Part shown: one piece after another, positions 8,904 to 17,287 of the stretch | Numbering within the stretch: position 1 is the stretch's first letter | Layout: every line of letters starts with the position of its first letter | Assembly: GCA_002497765.1 (NCBI GenBank) | Contig: DAET01000046.1 | Location: 82,429-146,428, forward strand | DNA length: 64,000 nucleotides | Origin: Euryarchaeota archaeon UBA486 | GTDB taxonomy: Archaea; Thermoplasmatota; Poseidoniia; Poseidoniales; Poseidoniaceae | Direction: 5' to 3' | Program-made: the position numbers and the translations under genes | The notes under the pieces: model-generated | Seen by the model: the letters and a program-made list of their open reading frames with translations, nothing else | Databases searched by the model: none | Told to the model about the DNA's origin: nothing

Positions 8904-9914
8904 ATGGCGGATTCACCCGTATCCATCAACACCCCGGGCGGCGCAAACGAAGCACCGGCCGGTCCATCTCCCCAAGAGCAGAAGCAAATGGAACAGGCCT
9001 ACGCTCAAATGAAGCGAAAGATGGCCATGGAGGAAATCGGTCGCAAGATCAAACACAAAATCATGGTCTTGTCAGGCAAAGGCGGCGTTGGGAAATCCAC
9101 CGTCTCCACCGGTCTCGCCCTCTCGCTGGCCCAACAAGGCCACACGGTGGGCATCCTCGACATCGATATCACCGGGCCGAACGTCCCCAAAATGATGGGT
9201 CTCGACGGCCGTCGACTCCACGTCGAAAACAAGCGCATTCATCCTGCTCAAGGCCACCTTGGCGTGAAGGTCATCAGCATGGCCTTCCTGCTTGAGGACG
9301 AAGACACTCCGGTGGTTTGGCGTGGTCCCATCAAGTTGGGCGCCATTCAGCAATTCATCGGCGATGTGGAATGGGGAGAATTGGACTACCTCATCATCGA
9401 TTTCCCACCCGGCACTTCAGACGAACCGTTGACGGTGGCGCAATCCCTTCCCGATATCGACGGCATGGTCATCGTCACAACGCCGCAGCAAGTGGCGCTG
9501 CTCGACAGCCGAAAATCGATCACGTTTTCCGAATCCCTCAAGGTGCCCGTGCTCGGTGTCGTTGAGAACATGAGCGGGTTCACGGTGAACGGTACGACCT
9601 CACCGGGAGCCGAGGTCAACATCGCCGCTCCCGGCGGCAAAACGCTGGCCACCACGGCCGACGATGAGGGGAAGTTTTCCGTAAAGCTGGACATTTTCAA
9701 GGAAGGCGGAGGCAAGGAGACAGCCGAGGAATTCGGTGTTCCCTTCCTCGGCGCCTTACCCTTTGACCCCGGGTTTGTTCGGGGCGGTGATGACGGTGTG
9801 CACCGAATCGTTTCCGAACCCGAGGGGCCCTCTGCAAAGGCCTTCGCCAAGGTCGTGACGGCCATCCAAGACCAACTTTCAGACGGTGCCGACGGCGGCC
9901 TCGAAATCATTTGA
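8904..9914 (+). CDS. Mrp/Nbp35-type P-loop ATPase lacking the metal-binding cysteines
   Basis: Mrp/ApbC/Nbp35 proteins carry and deliver Fe-S clusters in the cytoplasm. The ATPase core is intact: deviant Walker A GKGGVGKST (58-66), DIDITGPN (87-93) and IIDFPPGTSDEP (164-175). The segment after ENMS (221-224), which normally holds the CxxC that binds the cluster, is replaced by about 36 residues (227-262) reading like a short beta-domain (PGAEVNI, DDEGKFSVKL). The whole 336-residue product contains no cysteine. The KEGGGKETAEEFGVPFLG motif resumes the normal family. The next gene, 9 bp downstream, is DUF971, a family often fused to Mrp. Either cluster binding has been lost, or the partner supplies the cysteines. 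Confidence 0.9.
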   Translation: MADSPVSINTPGGANEAPAGPSPQEQKQMEQAYAQMKRKMAMEEIGRKIKHKIMVLSGKGGVGKSTVSTGLALSLAQQGHTVGILDIDITGPNVPKMMGLDGRRLHVENKRIHPAQGHLGVKVISMAFLLEDEDTPVVWRGPIKLGAIQQFIGDVEWGELDYLIIDFPPGTSDEPLTVAQSLPDIDGMVIVTTPQQVALLDSRKSITFSESLKVPVLGVVENMSGFTVNGTTSPGAEVNIAAPGGKTLATTADDEGKFSVKLDIFKEGGGKETAEEFGVPFLGALPFDPGFVRGGDDGVHRIVSEPEGPSAKAFAKVVTAIQDQLSDGADGGLEII

Positions 9915-9923
9915 GGTGAGCAC

Positions 9924-10277
9924 ATGACCGAAGTCTTGCCCACGCTCAAGAAGCTTGAACGCCGTGCACAAGACATGGTTCTCACCTACGACAACGGTTC
10001 CGACTACACCGTCACCTACGACGATGTGCGCCATGCCTGCCCCTGTGCAAAGTGCTCACCCATGCGGAACGAGGACGACACCAGCCGCACGCTGCGTCGC
10101 CAAATCGAGGCGCTCCCATCGGAGAAACCCACGGTGCGAACGGTTGGAAAGTATGCCTTGGCGTTCGAATGGAAGCAAGGCTGCTCAAGCGGCATCTACC
10201 GATTCGAACGGATATACGATCTTGCCAACCGTCGCGACCCTGATCGAGGCAAGCCCTACGTCCACGGCGCCTGGTAG
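9924..10277 (+). CDS. DUF971 domain protein, probable Mrp partner
   Basis: The 117-residue protein has the DUF971 pattern: an N-terminal beta-hairpin (MVLTYDNGSDYTVTYDDVR), the cysteine cluster HACPCAKC and a C-terminal GxYRFERIY-type strand. DUF971 occurs as the N-terminal domain of gamma-butyrobetaine hydroxylase and fused to Mrp ATPases in bacteria. Placed 9 bp after a cysteine-free Mrp, it is the obvious candidate to supply the metal or cluster ligands (C40, C42 and C45 region). That partnership is inference from position and known fusions. Confidence 0.85.
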   Translation: MTEVLPTLKKLERRAQDMVLTYDNGSDYTVTYDDVRHACPCAKCSPMRNEDDTSRTLRRQIEALPSEKPTVRTVGKYALAFEWKQGCSSGIYRFERIYDLANRRDPDRGKPYVHGAW

Positions 10278-10354
10278 GCAGAACGCCTTCAATGCGGGCT
10301 GAATGACGACGCTTTGATGAAGGGACGGCGTGACCCAAAACTGGAGGCCACGCT

Positions 10355-12421
10355 GTGCAGAGTGTCTACTTGACCTGGATGATCAGCGCCCTGGCCTTGG
10401 GCGTCATCCTGCTTCCCGTGTTCAAACCGCCTTGGGCGAAGTTATCCCTCCCCCCCTTCGTGGATTTCTTCCGAAGGTACTGGGTCCACATTCTCATCGT
10501 GTTCGCCATCTACAACGCCAAGGACGTGCTCGACCAAGTGGACCGTTTGTTGATGGCGAGCACCGGCCTGGACATGACGCCGTACATTTGGGCCATCGAG
10601 GGTAACTTGGTGCTGTGGGTTCAGGAGACCTTTGAGGCGGATTGGTTGACCACTGCCCTGACGCATTTCTACGTCGCCGGCTTCATGTTCATCTGCTATG
10701 TTTCGGTGTTCTATTTCGCCTACTTCGATGACCGTTGGCTTGCCGACAGGGTAACCTTGTCCATCGCTTGGGTTTACATTCTCGCCGTACCGTTTTACCT
10801 CTTTTTCAACGTTCGAGTGACGGGCGACACCATTCCCGGAATGGAAACGTTGGCCTACACCCTCACCCCCGAAATCGCTGACTGGTTCCGAAGGATTGAT
10901 CCGTTCACGAACGGGATGCCGTCACTCCACATCGGGATCCCGTTTGCCGTGTGGTTGTGCTTGACGCGCTTTGACGACGATCGGCGATGGAATCGCTATC
11001 GCCTCACCGTGTTTGCCTACACCTTGCTCACGGCGTTCACCATCATCTACCTCGGCATTCACTGGTTCCTCGACATCATCGGAGGCATGCTCATCGCCGG
11101 CGCTGCGGTGTCCATGGCGGACCGTACCTCCAACGGTTGGTGGAAGTTTTTCGACGAGCGAACGATGAACGCTCGCATCGTTACCGTCTTGACCCGCCCT
11201 GGACAAGCCTGGGCGTGGTTCAGTGGTCGAATCAGTCAAGAATTCAAGCAGTACCGGTCACCAACGAGTCGTGAGACCGGGCGAATGGCCGTGGCCATTT
11301 TGATCGTCGTGGCTGCCGTCATCACCTGGGATTTGACGCACCGTTCCCTCCCCGCAGGTGGCGTGGAAGCCCCTGAGTCAGCCGCCGTATCCGACGAATG
11401 GCTGGCAACGCTGGACAACCAAACCGAAGGGGTCTCCCTGTTGCTCCAGAACTTATCGGCGGCTGACGCTGCCTCCTACAAGGTGGATGTTCCCGGGCTG
11501 AGTTTGGATTCCACCCATGCCCTCCAAAACGATCTTCTCGTGGTGGCGAACGGCACAGCCCTGCTGATGTACGACGTTCATCAACCCGAACAGGTGCTCA
11601 GAACGTTGTCCCTCTCACAACCCGAGCACTTGTTGCTGTGCGAACTTGCCTCGTCAATGGTTCTTGTTTACACCCTCGATGGCGTGCTCGAGGTCACCGA
11701 TCTTGAGGGCACACCCGTGCTTGTGTCGGATGAAGTACACGAAGGGATTGAGCAGTTGACCTGTTCGGGCTCCGAAATCGCCTATGTTAACGGCGCGCGA
11801 CCGATGGAAGTGACCGTTCTGCAACTTGGTGTTCGTGGCGAAGTTGGCTACACCATCAACGCCTCTGCGCCGGTGGAGGAAGATGAGATTCTGGCGTCGT
11901 GGGGCACGCCGGTTGACATGGAAAACGCCACCGTACAAAGCATGGCCTTTGACCGGGAATACCTCGCTGTGACGGTCAACGTTTCCGCCACCGACCGTTT
12001 AGTGCTCTACAACCGAACCACGGCCGAACAATGGTTGGCCAGCAATCCGAAGTACCACGTGTCCGACATATCCCTCGACCATGGGATCCTCGCGTGGTCG
12101 GTACGCGATCACCTCAACCCGCTCTCGCCTCAGGAAAAGTACCTCGACCGAGAAATCTACTTCACAGAACTGGCGACCAATACCTCGTTTGTGTTGACGT
12201 CCGATTACAAAGATCAGTGGGGGCCATTGGTGCTTGAACATCAACTCGTCTACTTTGAGATGGACGATGATACGATGTCGATGCGGGTTCATGCGTGGGA
12301 GCCCGAACTTCGTTTGTATTCCAGCCTCGTGTTGCAGGCCGGGGTTCTTGCAGCCTTCGTGGTTGTCGCTTGGAACATGTGGCAGCGCCAGAGTGAGCGC
12401 CGCCTGAGCCGTCAACCGTGA
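10355..12421 (+). CDS. PAP2/Aur1-like membrane phosphotransferase with extracellular beta domain
   Basis: The 688-residue protein begins with about six transmembrane helices and carries PAP2-superfamily catalytic motifs in the inositolphosphotransferase (Aur1) style: NGMPSLH (186-192) and LGIHWFLD (233-240). Such enzymes transfer or cleave phospho-head-groups on lipids at the membrane. A further helix near residue 315 leads to a region of about 330 residues with repeated strands and short Asp-rich turns, probably a beta-propeller outside the cell. A final helix (LVLQAGVLAAFVVVAWNMW) and a basic tail follow. The GTG start is supported by GGAGG 7 nt upstream. The 3' end overlaps the convergent Bud32 gene by 10 bp. 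The substrate is unknown; archaeal lipid head-group exchange is an inference. Confidence 0.82.
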   Translation: MQSVYLTWMISALALGVILLPVFKPPWAKLSLPPFVDFFRRYWVHILIVFAIYNAKDVLDQVDRLLMASTGLDMTPYIWAIEGNLVLWVQETFEADWLTTALTHFYVAGFMFICYVSVFYFAYFDDRWLADRVTLSIAWVYILAVPFYLFFNVRVTGDTIPGMETLAYTLTPEIADWFRRIDPFTNGMPSLHIGIPFAVWLCLTRFDDDRRWNRYRLTVFAYTLLTAFTIIYLGIHWFLDIIGGMLIAGAAVSMADRTSNGWWKFFDERTMNARIVTVLTRPGQAWAWFSGRISQEFKQYRSPTSRETGRMAVAILIVVAAVITWDLTHRSLPAGGVEAPESAAVSDEWLATLDNQTEGVSLLLQNLSAADAASYKVDVPGLSLDSTHALQNDLLVVANGTALLMYDVHQPEQVLRTLSLSQPEHLLLCELASSMVLVYTLDGVLEVTDLEGTPVLVSDEVHEGIEQLTCSGSEIAYVNGARPMEVTVLQLGVRGEVGYTINASAPVEEDEILASWGTPVDMENATVQSMAFDREYLAVTVNVSATDRLVLYNRTTAEQWLASNPKYHVSDISLDHGILAWSVRDHLNPLSPQEKYLDREIYFTELATNTSFVLTSDYKDQWGPLVLEHQLVYFEMDDDTMSMRVHAWEPELRLYSSLVLQAGVLAAFVVVAWNMWQRQSERRLSRQP

Positions 12422-13092
12422 TATCGAACGCGGGTGCGAATGTCCTCGAGTCGAGCGTGAACCTCCTTCGCCGAGGGGACGGCACCGCCTTGGAGTACAG
12501 GTGCCGGCCCGAGTTCGTCCTCGGCAGCGAGGTAGCCCTCAATCACCCAATCAATGGCGCCCTCCCATTGCGGGTGCGATGCTCCCAGGATCTCGTCGAG
12601 AACGTGCAAATCAATACCGAAGCGCTCGACATCGTACTCCACCGAAGCAAGGCCAAAGTCGATCAGGTGAACGGTTTCTCCTTCGATGAGGATGTTGTTG
12701 CTTGACAGGTCACCGTGAGTGGTGGCCACGCGGTGGAGGCGTCTCACCGATGCGCCGACACGGCGAAGCATCGCTTTGGCCTCATCATCGGTGGTTGCTT
12801 CGTCGTTGAGCACATCGATCAACGGACGACCGCCGAGGTGTTCGATGATGAGCTGGCCGCCTTCGTAATCAAGGTCCCAAACGGAAGGCACGGAAAGGCC
12901 AGCTTTTCGGGTTCGGATGAGCAAGCGGGCTTCGCTGATCATGCGTCGCACCCCGAGGCGGTGGTCCAAATTGGGGTGGCGCCAGGAACGCGGTCGTCGT
13001 TGCTTTCGTACCGCTGGACGACCGAACCACTCACCCCTCCAAACCTCGGCCTCTGCACCGAGGTGAAGGCGCTCTGTTGGCATGAAGGCCAT
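12412..13092 (-). CDS. bud32: KEOPS complex kinase Bud32
   Basis: Bud32 is the small atypical kinase/ATPase of the KEOPS complex that supports t6A formation at tRNA position 37. The compact kinase fold is seen: Gly-rich GAEAEVWRG, VRK lysine, catalytic HGDLSSNNIL (HGDLxxxN) and the metal-binding IDFGLAS. The C-terminal half has the FGIDLHVLDEIL helix typical of Bud32. The C-terminus RTRVRYHG is basic, like the usual RxR tail. The start at ATG 13092 has GGTGAGG 6 nt upstream; ATG 13083 is the alternative. In many euryarchaea Bud32 is fused to Kae1; here it is separate, and Kae1 is not in the window. Confidence 0.9.
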   Translation of the reverse strand: MAFMPTERLHLGAEAEVWRGEWFGRPAVRKQRRPRSWRHPNLDHRLGVRRMISEARLLIRTRKAGLSVPSVWDLDYEGGQLIIEHLGGRPLIDVLNDEATTDDEAKAMLRRVGASVRRLHRVATTHGDLSSNNILIEGETVHLIDFGLASVEYDVERFGIDLHVLDEILGASHPQWEGAIDWVIEGYLAAEDELGPAPVLQGGAVPSAKEVHARLEDIRTRVRYHG

Positions 13093-13178
13093 GGGACGCC
13101 TCACCAAGGCCTTCTTTTTGAACGTTCATGCCCATCCGTTCCTTCAAAAAGGGTTGAGCGTTGGGGTTGGTGAGAGCC

Positions 13179-14333
13179 ATGACGGTGACCCTCCCGATGT
13201 GTTCTGTCAACTTCATGGACACCACGCTGTCCGTTGAAGAGCAAGCCATTGCCGACCGAATTCAGGAACTGAAAGAACAGCTGGGTGATGATTTGCTCAT
13301 CCTCGGCCATCATTACCAGCGGGACAGCATCGTGATGCACGCTGATTTCCTCGGCGACTCGTTCATGCTCAGTCAAAAGGCGGCTGAATCGGACGCCAAG
13401 TACATCGTCTTCTGCGGCGTCCACTTCATGGCTGAATCGGCTGATATTCTCACCTCCGATGACCAGTCCGTGGTCCTCCCCAACCTTCGGGCGGGGTGTT
13501 CCATGGCTGACATGGCCACGCTGGCCGAAGTTGAGGTGGCATGGCAGGAGTTGCTCGACCAATCGGGTCTTTCCGACCCCATCAGCCGCGAACATCCCGA
13601 GGATGTGGCGGGTGAGGGAGAAGCCTACCTCGTGCCCGTCACTTACATGAATTCAAGTGCTGACCTGAAGGATTTCGTGGGGCGTCACGGAGGCGTGGTT
13701 TGCACCTCGTCCAACGCCGAGGGCGTGTTGAATTGGGCCTTTGAGCGAGCCGGGCCAAAGGGTGCGGTGTTGTTCTTCCCCGACCAACACTTGGGGCGAA
13801 ACACCGGGCTTGCCATGGGTATTTCTGAGGACCGAATGCCCACCTGGACGCCGGGCTTCGGCGCCATGGGCTCGCTGGACGACGCTCGCATCGTGCTGTG
13901 GCACGGTTTTTGCTCGGTTCACAAGCGCTTCACGCCTCAACAAATCGCCGAATTCCGTGAGCAACACCCAGACGGCATTGTCGTGGTTCACCCCGAGTGC
14001 CCGAAGGAGACGGTCGAACTCGCAGACGCTTACGGCTCAACCCAATACATTCGCAATTTCGTGAACGAGCAGCCCGCCGGGGCCTCCATCGCCATTGGGA
14101 CGGAGATCAACATGGTCGCCAGGTTGGCCCAAGAACACCCCGACAAGCACATCGAGTGCTTGGACGAGGAAATTTGCCCTTGCTCCACCATGTACATGAT
14201 TCACCCTGCGTACCTGATGGACGTGTTGGAACGCCTGGTCGACGGTGAAATTCCCAATCAAATCGTGGTGCCAGAGGCCGTCCAAGCCGGTTCCTTGTTG
14301 GCGCTTAACCGCATGCTGGCGATTCTGAAGTGA
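13179..14333 (+). CDS. nadA: Quinolinate synthase
   Basis: NadA condenses iminoaspartate with dihydroxyacetone phosphate to quinolinate for NAD synthesis, using a [4Fe-4S] cluster. The family pattern is complete: GHHYQRDSI, the three cluster cysteines in RAGCSMADM, HPECPKE and CPCSTMY, the YMNSSADLK motif and LFFPDQHLGRNT. The start at ATG 13179 is preceded by GGTGAG; ATG 13215 is a shorter option. nadB and nadC are not nearby. The stop lies 3 bp from the convergent crcB stop. Confidence 0.95.
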   Translation: MTVTLPMCSVNFMDTTLSVEEQAIADRIQELKEQLGDDLLILGHHYQRDSIVMHADFLGDSFMLSQKAAESDAKYIVFCGVHFMAESADILTSDDQSVVLPNLRAGCSMADMATLAEVEVAWQELLDQSGLSDPISREHPEDVAGEGEAYLVPVTYMNSSADLKDFVGRHGGVVCTSSNAEGVLNWAFERAGPKGAVLFFPDQHLGRNTGLAMGISEDRMPTWTPGFGAMGSLDDARIVLWHGFCSVHKRFTPQQIAEFREQHPDGIVVVHPECPKETVELADAYGSTQYIRNFVNEQPAGASIAIGTEINMVARLAQEHPDKHIECLDEEICPCSTMYMIHPAYLMDVLERLVDGEIPNQIVVPEAVQAGSLLALNRMLAILK

Positions 14334-14336
14334 GGC

Positions 14337-14705
14337 TCAGAAGACCGCTTGACCGCCTTTCCACCCTACCAGCGCCAACACGGGCCCGAGAACTGCACTG
14401 GCGAACACATAGGTTCCTGCACGACGCCAGTGACCTGCCTCGACCATGGTGATGGTTTCCACCGAGAACGTGGACATCGTCGTGAAGGCCCCCAACAACC
14501 CAACGCCCAGCAGCAGGGTTTGAGACTCGGAGAGCGTGCTGGCGAGGGTAGCAGCGGCGACCAAGCCCAGAAGCAAGGAACCGACCAGATTCACGCTGAG
14601 GGTGGCCCAAGGAAAACCGGTATCGGGCGTGGCTTCACTGATGGAGAACCTCAACACCGCGCCAACGGCGCCGCCGACAGCGACGAGCATCCAATTTGAG
14701 AGCAT
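14337..14705 (-). CDS. crcB: Fluoride exporter CrcB/Fluc
   Basis: This four-helix membrane protein of 122 residues passively exports fluoride as a dual-topology dimer. The family marks are GGAVGAVLRF near the N-terminus, the conserved NLVGSLLLG helix and GAFTTMSTFSVET, holding the pore-lining Thr/Ser/Phe residues. The start at 14705 (MLSNWMLVAVGG) matches the family length; the open frame upstream adds a basic stretch without similarity. There is one copy here, consistent with a homodimer. Confidence 0.92.
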   Translation of the reverse strand: MLSNWMLVAVGGAVGAVLRFSISEATPDTGFPWATLSVNLVGSLLLGLVAAATLASTLSESQTLLLGVGLLGAFTTMSTFSVETITMVEAGHWRRAGTYVFASAVLGPVLALVGWKGGQAVF

Positions 14706-14803
14706 GAAGAAGGCTGGTCTGCACGGGCTAAAGTCTCTCCTTTTCCCGGGATGGTTTCGATACGAACGGGCACGGTCATTAGCCGTCACCAAGAAGACCC
14801 GCC

Positions 14804-15469
14804 ATGGACACGACCGTTTGGTTTCTCACCTCGAATGCTGGAAAGTTGGCTGAGGCCTCCCATCACTTCTCTGAACTGGGCATGACGGTTCGTGCCCTCG
14901 AGGTTCCTGAGGGGTCGATTGTCGAGCCTCAGGCGTCAACCCTCGAGGAGGTTGCGGAGGCCAAAATTCGGCAGGCGATGGAGCACCTTCCTCACGAGGG
15001 TGCCATGGTACTGGTGGAGGATGCTGGCTTGTTTGTGGATGCACTCGATGGATTCCCCGGCGTGTATTCATCCTACGTTCACGAAACGGTCGGCAATGCA
15101 GGCATGTTGCGATTGCTCGCCCATCTCCTGAGCGAGGACCCCGCTCGTTCGAAGCGCCTCCGCTCTGCCTCCTTTCAAGCCGTTGCGGCCTTGTGGGACG
15201 GTCATGAAATTCATGTTGGAAAGGGCGTCTGTCAGGGGTCAATCGCCCATGAGGCCAAAGGGGAAGGCGGCTTTGGATACGACCCGATTTTCATTCCCTC
15301 GGATTTGGACGAGGAAGGGAGGCCCCTCGACCCTGAAACCCTCGGTGCGGTGAGCACACACGGCCAAACCTTCGGGTCAGTGGACGCCGAAATGAAACAC
15401 CAATTCAGCCACCGGCGACGGGCGCTGGATGACATTGTGCGACAAGTGCAGCACCTCGTCAACCGATGA
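14804..15469 (+). CDS. XTP/dITP diphosphatase (HAM1/RdgB family)
   Basis: It hydrolyses non-canonical purine nucleoside triphosphates such as XTP and dITP to the monophosphate, cleaning the nucleotide pool. The 221-residue protein starts with FLTSNAGKLAEA (family (T/S)xNxxK motif). It has VLVEDAGLFVDALDGFPGVYS with the metal-binding Glu-Asp, and GEGGFGYDPIFIP and SHRRRAL near the C-terminus. It is slightly longer than usual because of an insert around PSDLDEEGRPLDPE. It stands between crcB on the minus strand and an unknown membrane protein on the plus strand. Confidence 0.93.
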   Translation: MDTTVWFLTSNAGKLAEASHHFSELGMTVRALEVPEGSIVEPQASTLEEVAEAKIRQAMEHLPHEGAMVLVEDAGLFVDALDGFPGVYSSYVHETVGNAGMLRLLAHLLSEDPARSKRLRSASFQAVAALWDGHEIHVGKGVCQGSIAHEAKGEGGFGYDPIFIPSDLDEEGRPLDPETLGAVSTHGQTFGSVDAEMKHQFSHRRRALDDIVRQVQHLVNR

Positions 15470-15517
15470 GAACTCCATGTGTCCATCACCGTCATAAAGA
15501 ACCGATGATTGGAGTGG

Positions 15518-16462
15518 ATGAGGGACATGGGATTCGCAAGGACCGCTGTCGGGGTGTTGTTCATCTCGGTGCTCGTGTTCTATTTGTCCACCGTTGGCCA
15601 ATTGACCGATGAAGCCAAATGGGGTTTTGTCGGTGCCATGGCCGTGCTTGCCTTCATTTGGATCAATCTCGGTGGACAGGCCAAACCCGCTCAGCGGGCT
15701 CGCCGTCCGGCACCAGCTCCTGCTGCCGTCGTTGAGACCGAAACCGTCACACCTGTTACGGAAGAAACAGCAGAGGATGAAGACCTCCCTGCCCCCGTCA
15801 CTGTCTCTTCGTTGGACGGTGCCACATTGAGGGAGCGGAAACTCGCCAAGATCGCCGCCGCAGAAGCAGCCGCTCAAGCCGCTGCCAACGAAGCTGAGGA
15901 AGCTGACATCGAGGAGGTCGTCGTTGAAGTTGAACTCGAAGACGTTCACGTCGCTGATGAATTCGTGGTTGATGTCAGCCCCGAGTCTGTGGAGGACGCC
16001 GACATTGAAGTCACGGTCCGAGACCGCCGAGAACGCCATGAAGCGATTCGCGAGCGCATCAAACGCCGTCGAATGGGCCAAATGGCTGACATTCGAGCCT
16101 CGACCGCCCGGATGTGGGAAGACCACGCCTCGGGTGAAGACCTGGTGGCGTTGCTCCAAACGCCAGGGCACGGCCACAGCGTGCTGGTGGAACCCGAACA
16201 CCCCGCACCCGGTCACGTCTACGGTGCAACCTTTGTTCGCATCGATGAGGGACGCATCCTCAAACTTCGCCTTCCACTTGATGTGGGCTTTGAATCCGTC
16301 GGGCCGGCCACACCCGCACAACCTGAACTCCCCGTGCTGATCGGACCAGACGGCCAAGAACTTCCGCCTTTGCTCTCCCCAGACGCTACGCCGCTTGCCC
16401 TTCCGCCCCTTCCTGCGGCCAGCAGTGCCCTCGATGCGCTGCGTAAAGAAATGGAAGATTGA
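15518..16462 (+). CDS. Membrane-anchored protein with acidic Ala/Glu-rich linker, unknown
   Basis: Two N-terminal transmembrane helices (TAVGVLFISVLVFYLST and WGFVGAMAVLAFIWINLGG) are followed by a Pro/Ala linker. A long Ala/Glu-rich helical, probably coiled-coil region (ERKLAKIAAAEAAAQAAANE) comes next, then a basic helix (RRERHEAIRERIKRRR). A small globular domain near residues 195-260 (VALLQTPGHGHSVLVEPEH) and a Pro/Leu-rich tail follow. ATG 15518 is chosen; GGAG is close upstream, and ATG 15527 or TTG 15509 are possible. I do not recognise a family. The architecture suggests a cytoplasmic scaffold tethered to the membrane. Confidence 0.65.
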   Translation: MRDMGFARTAVGVLFISVLVFYLSTVGQLTDEAKWGFVGAMAVLAFIWINLGGQAKPAQRARRPAPAPAAVVETETVTPVTEETAEDEDLPAPVTVSSLDGATLRERKLAKIAAAEAAAQAAANEAEEADIEEVVVEVELEDVHVADEFVVDVSPESVEDADIEVTVRDRRERHEAIRERIKRRRMGQMADIRASTARMWEDHASGEDLVALLQTPGHGHSVLVEPEHPAPGHVYGATFVRIDEGRILKLRLPLDVGFESVGPATPAQPELPVLIGPDGQELPPLLSPDATPLALPPLPAASSALDALRKEMED

Positions 16463-16570
16463 TGCCGCCCCGCCTCCCGATGGGTGTCGCTCCTCCTACC
16501 TCGTCACCGAGACGTCCTCTTTCGCATAGTGTTATTCTGTGTCATTTCGCTTGGGCCCCCCATCGTCCTC

Positions 16571-16578
16571 TTTAAATA
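16571..16578 (+). promoter_or_regulatory. TATA box of the leader upstream of the 147-residue protein
   Basis: TTTAAATA is a good archaeal TATA element. Transcription would start near 16600, giving a leader of about 140 nt before the ATG at 16739, which is long for an archaeal mRNA. Confidence 0.55.
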
Positions 16579-16615
16579 GGGTGGAGGGGTATTGTAAATG
16601 CTGGAGGAACCTCAG

Positions 16616-16648
16616 ATGCCCCCCGATACCCAACCAACCTGCGAGTAG
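16616..16648 (+). CDS. Possible 10-codon leader ORF (MPPDTQPTCE)
   Basis: ATG at 16616 is preceded by GGAGG (16603-16607) with an 8-nt gap, better spaced than many real genes here. The frame runs MPPDTQPTCE and ends with TAG at 16646. It lies just after the predicted transcription start and 15 nt before a strong hairpin. It could be a regulatory leader peptide. A chance SD-ATG pairing is the alternative. Confidence 0.35.
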   Translation: MPPDTQPTCE

Positions 16649-16662
16649 ATTGCGCCTGAATT

Positions 16663-16706
16663 GCGGAAGCGCCGGCGGACTTTGTCCGTTCAGCGAGCGC
16701 TTCTGC
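16663..16706 (+). promoter_or_regulatory. Two-level hairpin in the leader of the 147-residue protein gene
   Basis: An outer stem of 10 bp (GCGGAAGCGC 16663-16672 with GCGCTTCTGC 16697-16706, one G-T pair) encloses an inner hairpin CGGAC-TTT-GTCCG (16676-16688). No T-run follows, so it is not an obvious terminator. It lies between the possible leader ORF and the AGGTGA ribosome site of the main gene. It may be a cis-regulatory RNA or a small stable RNA. Confidence 0.5.
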
Positions 16707-16738
16707 GCAGATAAAAGGCAAAAAGCAGGTGAAAAGAC

Positions 16739-17182
16739 ATGGGTAAGTACAACAACAAAAGGGCACGTAAATTTAGACCAAACCAGCAGATGCGTCGCAA
16801 CCCCAAGACGGGGAAGGTCGAGAAGTTTGAGGGGAAGAGGGGTTCACAGCCTTCACAACCTCCTCAAGATTCAACCAAGACGTTGGATGACGAGCAACTG
16901 ACACAGAGCCAGAAAGAGAGGATCATGCATCCCTCCACGGGCTTCGTTCCACAGAAGCGTCAACCAAGGTTCCGACCGTGCGTCTGCGAGGGCATCGACC
17001 TCGAACTGAACAACCAGCGTTTGCTCGACCTCCTCAAGCGGGAGAAGCGAGCCTACGACGATGAAACCGGTACCTACAGGGTGCTGGTCATCTCCCCTCG
17101 GTTCCGTCGAGACCACGCACGACACATGCGGCACTTCCGGACATTCCTCCGGGAGGAAAACATCAGGTTTGTTGAGGTCTGA
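16739..17182 (+). CDS. Basic hypothetical protein behind a structured leader
   Basis: This 147-residue protein begins with a disordered, strongly basic segment (GKYNNKRARKFRPNQQMRRN) and a Gln/Ser-rich linker. A C-terminal domain follows with PCVCEGIDLELNNQRLLDLL, an alpha/beta-looking VLVISPRFRRDHARHMRHF stretch and a VEV end. The basic tail suggests nucleic-acid or ribosome binding. I recognise no family. GGTGA lies 6 nt before the ATG. The gene has its own TATA box and an unusually long folded leader, so its expression is probably controlled. Confidence 0.7.
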   Translation: MGKYNNKRARKFRPNQQMRRNPKTGKVEKFEGKRGSQPSQPPQDSTKTLDDEQLTQSQKERIMHPSTGFVPQKRQPRFRPCVCEGIDLELNNQRLLDLLKREKRAYDDETGTYRVLVISPRFRRDHARHMRHFRTFLREENIRFVEV

Positions 17183-17203
17183 ATTGAGCCAGCAAGACCG
17201 TGG

Positions 17204-17246
17204 CCGGGCACACTCCCGGACAAGAGGGGGGCAATCGCGCCCCCTC
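17204..17246 (+). terminator. Tandem GC-rich hairpins in the gap between convergent genes
   Basis: CCGGG-CACACT-CCCGG (17204-17219) is followed at once by GAGGGGG-(9 nt)-CCCCCTC (17224-17246). They fill the 105-bp space between two convergent genes, so a role in 3'-end formation or transcript protection is plausible. There is no T-run as in classical archaeal terminators. Confidence 0.4.
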
Positions 17247-17287
17247 ACTCTTGCCGACAGGCTCGACGGCGAGTCTGCGCCGCTTCC

